Shown: positions 29,037 through 40,518 of the stretch, piece after piece
How the letters are laid out: every line of letters begins with the position of its first letter
How positions within the stretch are numbered: position 1 is the stretch's first letter
The notes under the pieces: generated by a model
The model's database searches: none
What the model was told of the DNA's origin: nothing
The model's input: only the letters and a program-made list of their open reading frames with translations
From: Misgurnus anguillicaudatus
Taxonomy: Eukaryota > Chordata > Actinopteri > Cypriniformes > Cobitidae
Direction of reading: 5' to 3'
Assembly: GCF_027580225.2 (NCBI RefSeq)
Contig: NC_073354.2
Location: 30,152,001-30,216,000, forward strand
DNA length: 64,000 nucleotides
Program-made: the position numbers and the translations under genes

Positions 29037-32000
29037 CTGAAAAGAAAGGATGTATTTAATAATTATCCATGCCTATGATAATTCTGTGCCTTAGTTATTA
29101 CAAACACACCATAGCAAAAAAAAAAAAAAAAACATTCAGGTGTGCATATTGAGACACAACAATGGCAGTTATATATTTTAAGAAACAGCTCAAACATGCA
29201 TTTTTGTCTTGGACTAGCATAAGCCCTGATATCGCTTTATAAGGTAGGATCAAAAATAATAACTGGTGAAATGTTGCAGTCTTAAAAGATTGTTTGCTTA
29301 ACAGTTGATTGTTAAAAACTCACATAGTGTTCTGTTTGTAGCGATCCAAGGCTTCTTGTGCCACCACCTCTGAGAATTTGGGATCGCTCCAGGGAATGTC
29401 TCCTGGCACCGTGAAGCTCATATCTGGACCATCAAACAGTTTGACTGACACATTAGTGTCAGCTGCATTCTCAGAATTATCTGTGGCTTTTGATATCACC
29501 TGCACATGAAATTAAACGGATGACTGAGAGATCTGCATTTTCACTCTTAAAAAATAAAGATGCTTGAAAGGTTCTGCAGCAATGCATTGGAAGAATCATA
29601 GATACAGGTCATTGAAAGTGTTTGAATCTATTTTATGCAAGAAGTTTTCTGGAAAAAAATCCATATTATAAAACGGCTCGTTCTGGTTCTTCATTCTGAT
29701 TGGTTGAAACGCGTTCTAAGCCGTGATAAAATACCGCATCACAAGTATCACTGCGCCACTGTTGCTGCGTACTGATTTATGAAAATAAACACCACAGTCT
29801 TTAATCATTTTTTTATTTTTCTACCTTTGCACAATTATGGCGATATCCAGATAAATGTCAATAAATAAAACATTTCGTCAATAAAGAGAAAACGTTGTCG
29901 TTCTCTGAGGTATTTTTTGTCTTATTGATATTTCCGCTATTATCCACTAGATGGCAATCTTACACAACTTAAACACTGAGGCATTCACTCGACACAACAG
30001 CGTTGTGGTGGATTTAGCGTGACGTGTGTTTTGATCAGGCTCTGAATCTGAGGGCTGTTTCATAAAACTAGATTACAGAATAAGCCAGGCTTATTTTGTT
30101 AAGTCTGGCTTATTGCCGGTGGATTTTGTTTCATAAAACAAACTTGAACTAGTTCAACCCCGGTTACTATGGAAACTTATGCTTGCAAACTAGCCTGGTC
30201 CGGAGCAGGCTAACTGTCAGGCTAACGCCTGTTTCACACATACTCCGTATGCAGTGCGTTTGCGGTACGTAATTTTTTACGTAGCCATGTTAACAGGTTA
30301 GAGCTTTCACACAGCACACGTATGCTGTCCGTTGCAGATGCGGTGCGGTGCAGCAGTGCTGCGATCGTTTCGGCAGCGAGTCTATTTTTGCTGTATGGCA
30401 CGCAAGCTGCACGCGCTGATTTAAAGTGATAGCGCATGTTTTGTGGTCAAAATGAACACGGATTTACACAAAAATGCAGTAATTTCACTCTAAATGGATG
30501 TAAATAAAGTTTTTCAGTAGTTTTTTCTGTAATCTTATTTGTTTAATCCCAGTATGAAGCAATTAAGGCAAAACACTTACCACGAGTTAAAAAATGATAT
30601 GTATAACATGTTAAATATTCTACCGTGTTTATATACATTGCATATACATAAAGTATGCTATTAATTTTACCATTGTTTAATTATACTAACATAGTCTTTT
30701 AGTTTTTATTTGTAAAACAACAGTAACCACATTTATATTGTCTTATAACAATATCCATAACCACGGAATTTTTAGTTAAAATAAGTTAATACAAATCATA
30801 ATCAATCTGACAAAAATCGTTTTGTCAACCGTTAATATTATGGTTAATTTTTCTAAAGAGAACTATACAAAATGATCTGTTTGATAGACGGGAAAGCCCA
30901 CCTGTCAATCAGCGCTATAACAGAGCGAGGGGAGAGACGAACGTGCTCAGTAATATGGAATAATGTGTTGATCTGGAATGATTGTAAGAATACATTTGCT
31001 TTAAATATAATGTTTGTCATACAACGTTTTTGGAGATAATAATGATTTTTTTTCAATTGTTATTGAGCTTATTTAGACTTGTTGCAGTTATAACAGAGTG
31101 TTTTACCTCAGAGTTTGTTTCAGTAATATTGCTGTTTTTCCGGTAATAATAATACAATTTGCATGTCAATCTTGCTTCCTTGTCTGTTTATTCATGTCAT
31201 TATGCTGTTATTTTAATTATTTGAGAATATTTCTTGCCATATGAGCTTCATTGCCGTTATATAAATACTCTCGCCTATGCAAATATATAAATAGTATAGG
31301 AAATGTAGCCTATAATGTAACCATGCTTGTCACCTATATTTTCTCTTCAAAAGTTATAATGCTAATTTATATTTATGATATGTGGAGATAAATAGACCTT
31401 TGATCCTTTCATGTGTCCTGACCATTACCCTAGAGATTTTAAACATCCTAGTCTATCAAATAATATCTAAAGTATATTGTTTTGTGAAGAAAAAAAAACA
31501 CAGCAGGCTATTATATAGTTTATTGATGAGGCGCTTTTCAACAGAAAGTGTCAATCACATGATTATTTTATACGCAGAAGCAGCGGTTAGCAACGCACTG
31601 CAAACGGAGTATGTGTGAAAGCACAACGGATGATTGACGGATCGCACCGCATACGTACTGCAACACGCACCGCAAACGCACTGCATACGGAGTATGTGTG
31701 AAACAGGCGTAAGCCTCATTGTTGCTTAACTAGACTTCCACTAACACTGAAATGTAAATGCAATGATATTACAGCTGACTCTTTGACATTTTATTTGACT
31801 TTATTAACCACTATTAATCTAACAATTAAAGAAAATCAACTTATATATTAAATTTGATAAATTTTGTTACAATAATAATTAATAAAATATAGACATGTGT
31901 TTCATAATATGGTATATAGGCCTATCAAATGTTGAATATAAATGATAATCTTAACTAAGGATAATAGTTCATTAACAAATTTAAGATGTATCTAAATTAA

Positions 32001-35000
32001 TATAATTGCAACGTATTGATGAAATTTATATATCTTTTTTTTTTTAAGATTGTCTGTCACACAAAGAGGAAATTTAATTTAAATATACAACACACAAAAG
32101 TCAAGTACAGTCATTTAATGCTTGGTGTGCATAAAAATGCACATTATTTTAAAGATCTACAGTATTTGTATATTTATCTAGTTGTTACATTTTTCTTGAA
32201 ATAATAAAAAAATATATGGTGTCTGCATGGCTGAAGGAATACAATATAATTATGTGATGGTATGCTCTTGGCATTTTGTTGTAATGAGTTAAAATTCTTT
32301 TTTTATCACAGAGAAGATTGTTAGTGTCCTGCATACAATAATTTTTCAGCTCACAAGGCTTGTACTGACTTACAGTATAATGTGCTTATACCTCAGGCTT
32401 TTCTTCGACTGATCCTCACCCTGTAACCATTCATAAAACTCTGTTTATCTATCAACACCTAACACTACACTCTTAAAAATTATGTAGAACTTACAGTATT
32501 ACTGTCAGCTGTTTGCCAGTAACTTGCTGCAGATTTATATGTATGCCATTCACTGGCAACAGTTTGCTCAAAGCCAAATGAACACCAAACATTAACAAGT
32601 CTTTTTATTTACAGAATAAAACCATCAAATAACAGCCTCATGCAAAGCATTCTGGGAACCAAAATATGAAGGTAACAACAGAAAAAGGTTGATGAGGATT
32701 TCTGGTTCACAAAATGCTTTGCACAAGGCTGTTATTCTAGAGCTTTACGCTGCAAAATCATAGACTCGTTAATGTTTAATGCTGATTCAACCCTGAACCA
32801 ACTGTTGCCAGCAAACAATAAATCTTTAAATCTACATAAGTTACTGGCAAACAGCTGCATAACTACAGCTAATTTTTTAACAGTGTGATAATAAACCAGT
32901 GGTTTAAAATCTCTCATACTCCCAGGGTTTAACATGATGACTTGTGGCTCTATAACGCACACATAATTTGCCATCAAAAATGTTTTAAGTAACATCAAGT
33001 CAAGTAATAATGATTGGTCAAGAATATGTGTAACATATATGATTTTACACAATCATTTCTTGTACTACTGTAAATTCAGAAATGCATATGCTGTTCACCC
33101 ACCATGCTCTCAGTGACCCCATTTTTTTCTTTCAAGCACACTTTATCTGCAGGAGTAAAAGCTGTGCTGCTGATAGATGACAGTGCTCTCCTCATTGCCA
33201 GTTAACATCTTTGGCAGCTAACATTATGAGATTAGACACTTCTATGATTATGCTTAAATCATCTTCACTTATTATGAACAATATATTTATATTTTATTTT
33301 CACCTGTTACTTTATTGTCCACTCAAGTTGCTGCTTTTGAAATGTACCCCCAAATAAAAAATAAATGTAAGTTACATTTAAAGTTACTGTAAATGTATTA
33401 AAATCATTCATCTGCTAAATATGTATTATATAGGTTACTTAGTAAACTACAAATTGTCTTTTAAAAGTTAAGATTTGTGTTATTTTTTAAAAGTACAGCA
33501 TATAAAAATTAGCAAAGTATAGCCACATAAGCATTGACGGGGATCGAACCCGGATCCCCGCATGCGCTGTTGAGAGCACTAACCACTAGGCCATCATTTC
33601 TAACGGTATTTTATATTTTTAATGTGATCCATTTAACAACAAGACAATATATTTAAATTTAGTTTCTGCGTGCAGGGATTTAATCCATAAGGACTTTTCA
33701 ACTATTTTATGGGTTTGTTTATTGCAGCAGTATTATAATTTTCAGTCAGTAGTACATTTTCATACATTTTTATCAAAAATGACCGCTTTCTCTTTAACTT
33801 TGATCGATTTGATCCACGCTCGACCTCTAGGGCTGCCCAAGAATAGCGTGCACGCGCAATTATCTTGACTAGGGAAATCTGGATCACATTAGTTGGATTG
33901 CGTAAGCTTCATTTGCCTTTTTTGAAACCGCTTTAGCCTCGCCTCATTTGTTAGGTTAATTCAAGTCGAGTTTGTAACTTTAATCCTCGCTTTTCCAAGC
34001 GAGTTTTATGAAATAGCCCTCCGATCTCTTACAAAGTTCTTCACAAAAATGGAATTATCTCCGCTTTTAGCTGAAAATTTGAGAGTTGATAACTGATAAG
34101 AGAACAAATGAAGGTAGGATGAAACGTTTTTTGATGTTGTTGGAAAGCGCATGGACTGTTCTTTCATTTGAAATTTTATGTTTATTTAAAGAAGATAATT
34201 TTTCTGTAAGGCATTCAACTCAAACTGGGTGGCAACTTTAAAAAAAACGCTGACGGGGAAAGAGTTAATCATGCTTCCAAGCATATTTGATCATCACTTC
34301 AACAGTGGCACGATATAAATGTTAATGTATATTTTAGATTAATGTTGATATATAAAAATAAACACCACAGTCTTTAATCATATTTTCATTGTGCCTTTGC
34401 TGCGTCTGTGTTGTTTGTGAACTGCGCTCTGTTGCAGCCACACTTGATTCTGAACTAACGTTACTTTGTTTGGCGGAAGAGTAATATTTGTAATAATATA
34501 ATTACAACTTATTTGTGTTTTATTTTGTGAAACCCTGCTATGCATATGATGTAACCGTTTTATAAACGCCATAAACCCCGCTTCGCGTCGTGCCTAACAA
34601 CGCCCATTAGCTGTTATAAAATGCACTGGTGGTAACCCACTGCTTCTTGGGGTTTATTGCTTTATTATTTCTTGTGTAGTGGATATTATCATAAAAATTC
34701 TAGACTTTTTAAGCACACGCGCTAAACTGTTCGCTTTAAATGCTTATATCTTCTGTGAATGTTTATTCATACCAAAATGCTTTTTTGCATAGTTGTGTTT
34801 GACACATCAAACGTCTCGGGTTACGTATGTAACTGTTGTTCCCTGAGAAGGGAACGAGACGCTGCGTTTCCCTTGCCATACTTCCGGCATCCCTGTAACG
34901 CCCTCTTTGGCAATATTTCAGATAGCGATATACTTCTTTGCTCCCGTGTCTTTGTCGTTAATTGGTTGAATTTGATATGACACATTCAGACGCTCTTACC

Positions 35001-38000
35001 CCTGGAGGCGGCCCCAAAGTAACTGTAACAATGTATCTTAAAAGGTAATACGATGTAACCTTGCTCTCACTGAAATGTGTACGCACATTTAGTCCGTGAA
35101 TTTGAGGGTATTGGACCTGGAAAGTCCTTGAATTTGAAGTTAACTAAGATGTGGGAACCCTGTTATCAGTAACTTTAATTAGGTGACTTACAGCCTGTAT
35201 TTTGAAAAATCCATCTTCGTTTTGAGTGTGGTTAGCCAGAGAAGACACCCAACCGAACTGCTTGTTGAACAGGTCCAGCAGACTAGACGTGTTGAACATC
35301 TGGTCTTCAAATCGCTTCAGGAGGTTGTTGTACTCTTGGGTGAATCTCTCAGCCCTGGCGAGAGCCTTCTCTAGCTCTTCCTTCATGGGCCCTTCCAGGG
35401 GACGCTTTCCAGAACAATCTGAGGAGAGAGGGGCATCCTTTCAAAACCTAGAGGTTGAAGATGGAAATTGAAATGAGTATTGAATGTTACGCTTACCAAT
35501 GTGCTGGATCTCTCTACATTTCTGACATTCTTCTTTTAAGTTAATGCAGCCGGCAGAATTGCGACGAATCTCCCTACAGGTCATCCTATCATTTCCAAAT
35601 GGTTTGGTTATGATAACATCCTCATTAGTTCTCCCATCTGCGAATATAGAATAAATTAATGAATACTACATTTTATGCAAACAAATAGTATTTTAGATGT
35701 TATATTGAGGGTTCCCACGAGTCCTTGAAATCCTTGAAAGTTTGTGAATCTGCGGGGGAAAAATTCAAGGAACTGGGAAGCTATTGAAAATATACATACA
35801 TAGATACAGGTCATTGAAAGTGCTTGAATCTATTTTAGGCAAGAAGTTTTCTGGGGGAAAAAATCCATATTATTCCCTGTGTAGTGTAGGACAATATCAT
35901 AAAATTCTAGACTTTTTAAGCACACGTGCTAAACTGTTCTCTTTAAATGCTTATATCGTCTGTATGCGAATGTTGATTCTTACCAAAATGCTTTTTTGCA
36001 TAGTTGTGTTTGACACATGAAAACGTCTCGGGTTACGTTTGTAACTGTTGTTCCCTAAGAAGGGAACAAGACGCCGCGTCTCCCTTGCCATACTTCCTGC
36101 ATCCCTGTAACGCCGTCACCCTATCTTGGTCGTTAAGCATCACCATTGTTTGAATTTGATATACACATTCAGGCGCACTTATCCCTGGAGGCGTCCCCAA
36201 AGTGTCACCGCAGTGACGCAGCACGAGTTCCCTCGAAAGGGAACTGTATCTTAAAAGGTAACACAATGTAACCTTGCTCTCACTTGAAATGTGTCCCCAC
36301 ATTTAGTCCTTGATTTTTAGGGTATTGGACCTGGAAAGTCCTTGAAAGGTCCTTGAATTTGAAGTTAACTAAGGAACCCTGTATATTTTTATATAACTGT
36401 ATACACACTCTGGGAAAGAAAACTAAGATTTCGGTATAGGTATACCTCTAAGGTACCAATATGCACCTTTTAGGTACAAAAGTGTACTTTTTGATACTTG
36501 TTGAACTTTACATTGTCGGAAAAAAAGGTACAAAACTGATTTACCCTCCATGTCGCTTCCCATGAAGGGCCCGAATGATCCAAACATGCTTCTTGCCATG
36601 TCCATCATTGGGCTGAACATGCTGTGAAATCCGTGAAAATCTGGGTCATGGATGGGGTGCAATGTAGATCTGTATACACGACCGAACCGACTGCTTGTCG
36701 TATCCGGTCTTGGAAAGATGCTGGGCATACGGAATGGGCTGGGAAAGAAAGAAGGCTGGTGGAAAGCACGCATGTGGTCGAACACCTTCATGCTGTTCGC
36801 GAAGATGTTATCAACTCCATCGGCAACTTCCGTGTATCGTTCTTCCAGGTCTTCGAATTCTCTGGTCTGCTTCTGATCCTGGTCAACCAGAGTCTCGATG
36901 TTCTGCCCATTGATCCAGATTGACATGGGAGAGGTCCTGTTGAGGACTTCTTCAAGCTGAAGAGACGACAGAGAGAGATGGTTTGTGATATTGTGGTGGG
37001 ATAAAGATTACTGCAGTTGTTTTTATCTCACCTGTCGTCCCACCAGCCCGGCTCCACTGCTGCATGTGCGAGAGTAATATTTAATGCAGGTGTTCCTCAG
37101 ACAGGGCTTGCACTCCTCCCACAAAGCTTGCATTGTTTCATTACACACGGCCTGTTCATCTTTTAGTTTCTCTTCCATTTCCTGGGCCGTCTTTAGGGCA
37201 TACTATGAAAAATTATGGTGAGGCAAGAAAAAAGTCAAGATTTCAGTATGCACAAAAATTGTCAGCCATTATTTAAAATAAACTATTTACCTCCAAAAAA
37301 GCTAGTCCAAATATATACTGTAAAAAGTGAAAGCGGTTCTATTTAAATTTAAGGTGAAAACCTATTTGAATTGGTAACACCTAAAATATTGAAACATTTT
37401 CAACTTTAAATTTTCACCTAAAATTTTAAGTCGCTACCAATTGAAGCATTTTTTAAAGTTGATCCAACTTAGACTTTTTACAATGTAATAGGTTGTTTTT
37501 AGGTTGTATGTTTCTTCAAAGACACTTTTATGGGTTGAGTTTTATTAAAACTTACAGATTTGTCCTTTCTCTTTTTGGTATTTAAACATTTTACTTTACT
37601 TTAGGTCATGATATCAAGGTAAATATCAGGTTTCTTTATTTTACGGTGTCCTTGTTGCAGTGTAAATACACATTAAATACTGAGCAATAACATGTACTTT
37701 ATAGGGTTGGGTTTAGGATTTGGTGTAAGGTTATATGCATGTAATTATGGATAATTGACTGTTTTTACAATAGTAATTACCTGTAACGTGGTAAGTTTTT
37801 TTTATTGTGTCTTTCTCAACTTTTGCACTGCAAAAAATGACCTTCTTACCTAGCTTTTTTGTCTTGTTTCCAGTAAAAAATATAAAAAAATCTTAAATTA
37901 AAATGTATTTTCTTGATGAGCAAAATGACCTAGGAAAATAAGTCTAGTTTTTAGACAAAAAAGCAAAAAAAAAAAAAAAATCTGCCAATGGAATAAGAAA

Positions 38001-39558
38001 AAAATTCTTGAATTACAGTGTTTATGAAAAACGTAAAATTTATTTTAAGAAAATGTTTCTTATTCGATTGGCAGATTTTTTTTGCTTGTTTCAAGCACTA
38101 ATTTACTTAGTTTATATTTTTTGTCTTAAAACTAGAGTTATTTTCTTAGGTCATTTTCCTCATCAAGAAAATACATCTTAATTTAAGATTTTTACATTTT
38201 TTTTACTGAAAACAAGACAAAAATACTAAGTAAGAAAGTCATTTTTTGCAGTGTGCATGCAAAATGTGTCAAAATATTATTGCGTTTAGGTTATATGTTG
38301 TTTTTAGGGCTGCAACTAATTAATATTTTCATAATCAATTAATCAGACAATTAATCGACTAATCGAATAAAAACCTTAATATTTACTCATTTTGATTTTT
38401 CACTTATAGCTAAATAAGGCACTAAATTGGGGTATTCACGTAGTGTACTTTTAAAAGTGTAAAAGGCTCACAACGCTACAGAGTTTTACTAATCTTTTTG
38501 ATTTCGCTATTTTAAGCCTTAAATAAAAAGTTTGTGCAGCTTTTAAATAGTAAAATATATTTAAAGTCCAGACCAAATAAGCGATAATGAAATTAATTGA
38601 CAACAAATTTCATAATCGATTATTGCTTTAATTTCATTTCCATCCCAGTAGGTTATAATCTATCAGTCTGTCTGACCTCTTTCTGTTGTTTGGTTTTCTC
38701 CAATTCAGACAGGAACCTCTTGTGATCCTCTCCTGATCTCTCCATCACATTCTTCATCTCTTTTACCCCATTGATGGCATTTTCAATCTGTTTATCCAGG
38801 TACTTCTCACCAGTCAAAGAGATCTCTGTAAACAAGCAGAGATGTTTTTTTCCAGTGGCCACCCACAACACATCTTCATAGAGACAGAGCGCCGTTATGC
38901 AAATTTGAAAACCACGCCCACCGGGGGGGAGGGCGATCCAGCAGTCTCCATTGACTTTGTATTGCGGGGGGCCGCCTCCTTGTCATTTCTGGCTTATAAC
39001 AAAAAACTGAATAATGCCTAAAAGCTGCTGTGTGGCAATATGTACAGCTAACAAGCCAAAGAACCCAGAAATAAGCCCCCACAAGCTGTTGAGTCGTAAA
39101 ACCCAGCTTTTAAGGAGAATAAAGTGGATCGCCGACTACATTTCCCCCTCTTGGACGCAGTTTTACTAATAGGAGTACTATGAAAAGTTGCCTGTATCCA
39201 TTTCTGGGTCTTTAAACGCTCGTTTTTTGGGGTCGACAGCTTATAAAAACTTATTTCTGGGCTCTTTGGCTTGTTAGCTGTACATATTGTCACAGAGCAG
39301 CTTTTAGACATTATTCTGTTTTTTGTTATAAGCCAAAAATGACAAGGAGGCGGCTTCTCGCAATACAAAGTCAATGGAGACTGTTGGATTGCTTTCCCCC
39401 CCGGTGGGCGTGGTTTTCAGGTTATGACGCGCTGCGCTCTGTCTCTATCGACAAAACAAATCCGACTTACGATTAAGATCCTCGTTGGTAGGGGGCAGCA
39501 GACACTCAACGCTGAAGTAGAGGAGTGAAAGCCCCAATAAACACCATGAGATCTTCAT
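29024..39558 (-). CDS. clu: clu, clusterin (apolipoprotein J), complete
   Basis: Secreted extracellular chaperone. Coding exons in transcription order: 39558-39471, 38825-38677, 37202-37032, 36956-36545, 35637-35497, 35418-35192, 29499-29324, 29036-29024. They sum to 1377 nt (458 residues plus stop), with consistent phases and GT-AG junctions; human clusterin has 449 residues. Signal peptide about residues 1-19 ([19 protein letters not shown]). First cysteine cluster C99, C110, C113, C118, C126; second C294, C304, C311, C314, C322, the pattern that makes the five inter-chain disulfides. The probable chain-cleavage site is R232-S233 (GRVYR before STLHP), aligned with the mammalian site. N-glycosylation sequons include NET, NRT, NTS, NHT and NVS. 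Coiled-coil heptads lie in exons 2-3 and early exon 4. The start is the ATG directly before the signal peptide. Introns 1, 2, 4 and 7 carry transposons. It is convergent with reps1. Confidence 0.95.
29324..29499 (-). CDS. clu: clu coding exon 7
   Basis: Encodes [20 protein letters not shown] and [12 protein letters not shown] then [19 protein letters not shown], the conserved clusterin C-terminus. The donor is AT|GTGAGT; reading through it would hit TGA at once. It is separated from exon 6 by 5.7 kb of nested transposons. Confidence 0.93.
30226..31709. mobile_element. Harbinger-type element nested in copy 2
   Basis: Ends CGCCTGTTTCACACATACTC and its inverse GAGTATGTGTGAAACAGGCG, with inverted similarity continuing into GTATGCAGTGCGTTTGCGGT. 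Flanked by TAA on both sides. Copy 1 holds the matching empty site at 26577-26579. No transposase frame. Confidence 0.8.
32461..32890. mobile_element. CACTG-like hairpin nested in copy 2
   Basis: Inverted arms around GTTTGCCAGTAACTT and AAGTTACTGGCAAAC. The outer ends are CACT...AAAAATTA and TAATTTTTTAACAGTG. The equivalent in copy 1 is at 27294-27715. Confidence 0.5.
33531..33605 (-). pseudogene. tRNA-like module in Harbinger-type copy 2
   Basis: Equivalent of 28066-28140; retains GGGATCGAACCCGG (T-arm, inverted) and the D-arm-like block with a few substitutions. Confidence 0.45.
35192..35418 (-). CDS. clu: clu coding exon 6
   Basis: Encodes the last cluster cysteine, then [15 protein letters not shown] and [20 protein letters not shown] and LANHTQ. 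Acceptor TCTCCTCAG, donor GCT|GTAAGT. Confidence 0.95.
35497..35637 (-). CDS. clu: clu coding exon 5 (second Cys cluster)
   Basis: Encodes [15 protein letters not shown] and [14 protein letters not shown], near-identical in spacing to mammalian clusterin. Acceptor TATTCGCAG, donor G|GTAAGC. Confidence 0.95.
35707..36381. mobile_element. hAT-like MITE in clu intron 4
   Basis: Left AGGGTTCCCACGAGTCC and right AAGGAACCCTG, with interior CTTGAAAGTCCTTG phrases and an ACGTCTCGGGTTACG block shared with the 18191 and 34663 copies. Confidence 0.55.
36545..36956 (-). CDS. clu: clu coding exon 4 (chain-cleavage region)
   Basis: Starts [18 protein letters not shown], like human LEEFLNQSSPF. Ends in a Phe/Met/Pro-rich amphipathic region with the [10 protein letters not shown] cleavage site. 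Acceptor CTCTTCAG, donor G|GTAAAT. Confidence 0.95.
37032..37202 (-). CDS. clu: clu coding exon 3 (first Cys cluster)
   Basis: Contains [20 protein letters not shown] and CIKYYSRTC, with five cysteines, then GLVGRQ. Acceptor TTTCATAG, donor CAG|GTGAGA. Confidence 0.95.
37826..38253. mobile_element. CACTG MITE in clu intron 2
   Basis: CACTGCAAAAAATGAC at the left and GTCATTTTTTGCAGTG at the right, TG on both sides, long inverted arms. Confidence 0.75.
38677..38825 (-). CDS. clu: clu coding exon 2
   Basis: Encodes [20 protein letters not shown] and [18 protein letters not shown], matching the first coiled coil of clusterin. Acceptor TTTACAG, donor GAG|GTCAGA. Confidence 0.93.
38876..39449. 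mobile_element. hairpin element filling clu intron 1, with THAP-like fragments
   Basis: CATAGAGACAGAGCGC at the left and GCGCTCTGTCTCTATCG at the right. The element makes up 574 of the 645 bp of intron 1. Both arms encode the same short zinc-finger-like peptide (next entry). Confidence 0.65.
39014..39169 (+). pseudogene. THAP-domain N-terminal fragment in hairpin arm
   Basis: A 51-residue frame starting [20 protein letters not shown] with KLLSRKT and KWIADYIS. Met-Pro at the start, the C-x4-C spacing and a basic-Trp segment resemble the start of a THAP zinc finger, the DNA-binding domain of P-element transposases. The opposite arm (- strand, from 39323) encodes a similar start, [20 protein letters not shown]. 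The C2CH motif is incomplete, so it is not a working domain as seen. Confidence 0.45.
39471..39558 (-). CDS. clu: clu coding exon 1 (signal peptide)
   Basis: ATG at 39558-39556 opens a typical hydrophobic signal peptide and ...[10 protein letters not shown]; donor C|GTAAGT. A 5'UTR exon may lie further upstream; none could be fixed. Confidence 0.9.
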
Positions 39559-39652
39559 CTTTGGTGTCCAGATTTTAGATGCTCTTCAAAACTCTATAAC
39601 AAATGCCAGAAAGTGTTGGGTGGCTCAAAGTTACTGTACTTAAGTGACTCTA

Positions 39653-40518
39653 CACTGTTAGAAAAACTCTACACTATCACTGGGGCAGTACCACTTAATT
39701 AAAGGGTCTTACATTCACAGATATGTACATTTGGTACCAATATCTTTAACGGTGGGGTGCACGATCTCCGAAAGCCAACGTTGAGACTCGAAATCACCCA
39801 AGCAAACACGCCCCCACCCCAATAGAGGCAGAGCTCAGTTCTGCAAATTTGAAAAGTCCACTGACTTTGTATTGCGAGAGGCCACCTTCTTGTCATTTCT
39901 GGCTTATAAAAAAAACTAATAATGCCTAAAAGCTGCTGTGTGACAAGATGTACAGCTAACAAGCCAAAAAACGCAGAAATAAGTTTTTATAAGCTGTTGA
40001 GCCGTAAAACTCAGCCTTTAAGGAGAAAAAAGTGGATCGCCGACTACGTTTCCCCCTAGTGGGCGCAGTTCTATTAATAGTACTATATGAAAAGTTGCCT
40101 GTTTCCACTTTTGTGTCTTTAAACGCTCGTTTTTTTTTGTTATAAGCCAGAAATGATAGAATCTCTATAGAATCTGGACCTCTATAGAATAGACCCAACC
40201 CACACATACGCAACCCAGGAAACGATGTGGGTTAGTAGACATGCCCCTTACTGCTGATTGGCTACAATTGTGTTTTGGTACTCGGCCCGACTCCCTTTTC
40301 CAAAGCGTTTCTCAAAAATCATGCACCCCGCCTTTAAGATACTAATATGTATCTTAGAGGTACTAATAAGCTCTCATTGGTACCAATAAGCTCTCATTGG
40401 TACCAATATATAACTCTGAGGTATGAATATGAACTCTGTAGGTGCAAAGCTTTACTTTTTAAAGGGTACCACCCTATTGACAGTTGGGGTACATATTTAG
40501 ATTTATTTTCTGACATTG
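39653..40518. mobile_element. CACTG element split by a TTAA-type insertion
   Basis: CACTGTTAGAAAAA at the left (TA before) and TTTTCTGACATTG at the right (TA after). The inner segment 39746-40337 has TTAA at both edges and GGTGGGGTGCACG / CATGCACCCCGCC inverted ends. Confidence 0.5.
39922..40059 (+). pseudogene. second THAP-like fragment
   Basis: A 45-residue frame [20 protein letters not shown] with SFYKLLSRKT and RRKKWIADYVSP. Closely similar to 39014-39169 but inside a different element upstream of clu. Confidence 0.4.

Larger units (their letters stand above)
30051..34020. mobile_element. PIF/Harbinger-type TIR element, copy 2
   Basis: Same ends and interior as 26405-28552. It carries a 1.48-kb insertion (30226-31709) and two segments (near 32330-32430 and 33085-33370) missing from copy 1. 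Flanks CTG and CCG differ by one base. Confidence 0.7.
29670..34662. mobile_element. second-level insertion in clu intron 7
   Basis: Starts AAAACGGCTCGTTCTGG and ends near TTGGGGTTTATTGCTTT. TATTAT occurs on both sides (29664-29669 and 34663-34668), consistent with a target duplication. It contains the Harbinger-type copy 2. Superfamily unassigned. Confidence 0.45.
29595..35162. mobile_element. outer hAT-like element split by nested insertions (clu intron 7)
   Basis: The left part (to 29669) and the right part (34663-35162, ending GTGGGAACCCTG) together match the copy at 35707-36381. They are separated by a 5-kb insertion bounded by TATTAT repeats. The extreme left end is missing. Confidence 0.6.

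Noticed and set aside
30234..31618. Frames of 67-78 codons in the nested Harbinger-type element
   Set aside because: They lie in or run into the terminal inverted repeats, and no transposase motif is visible.
36624..36923. Several + strand frames of 72-99 codons
   Set aside because: They are antisense shadows of clu exon 4.
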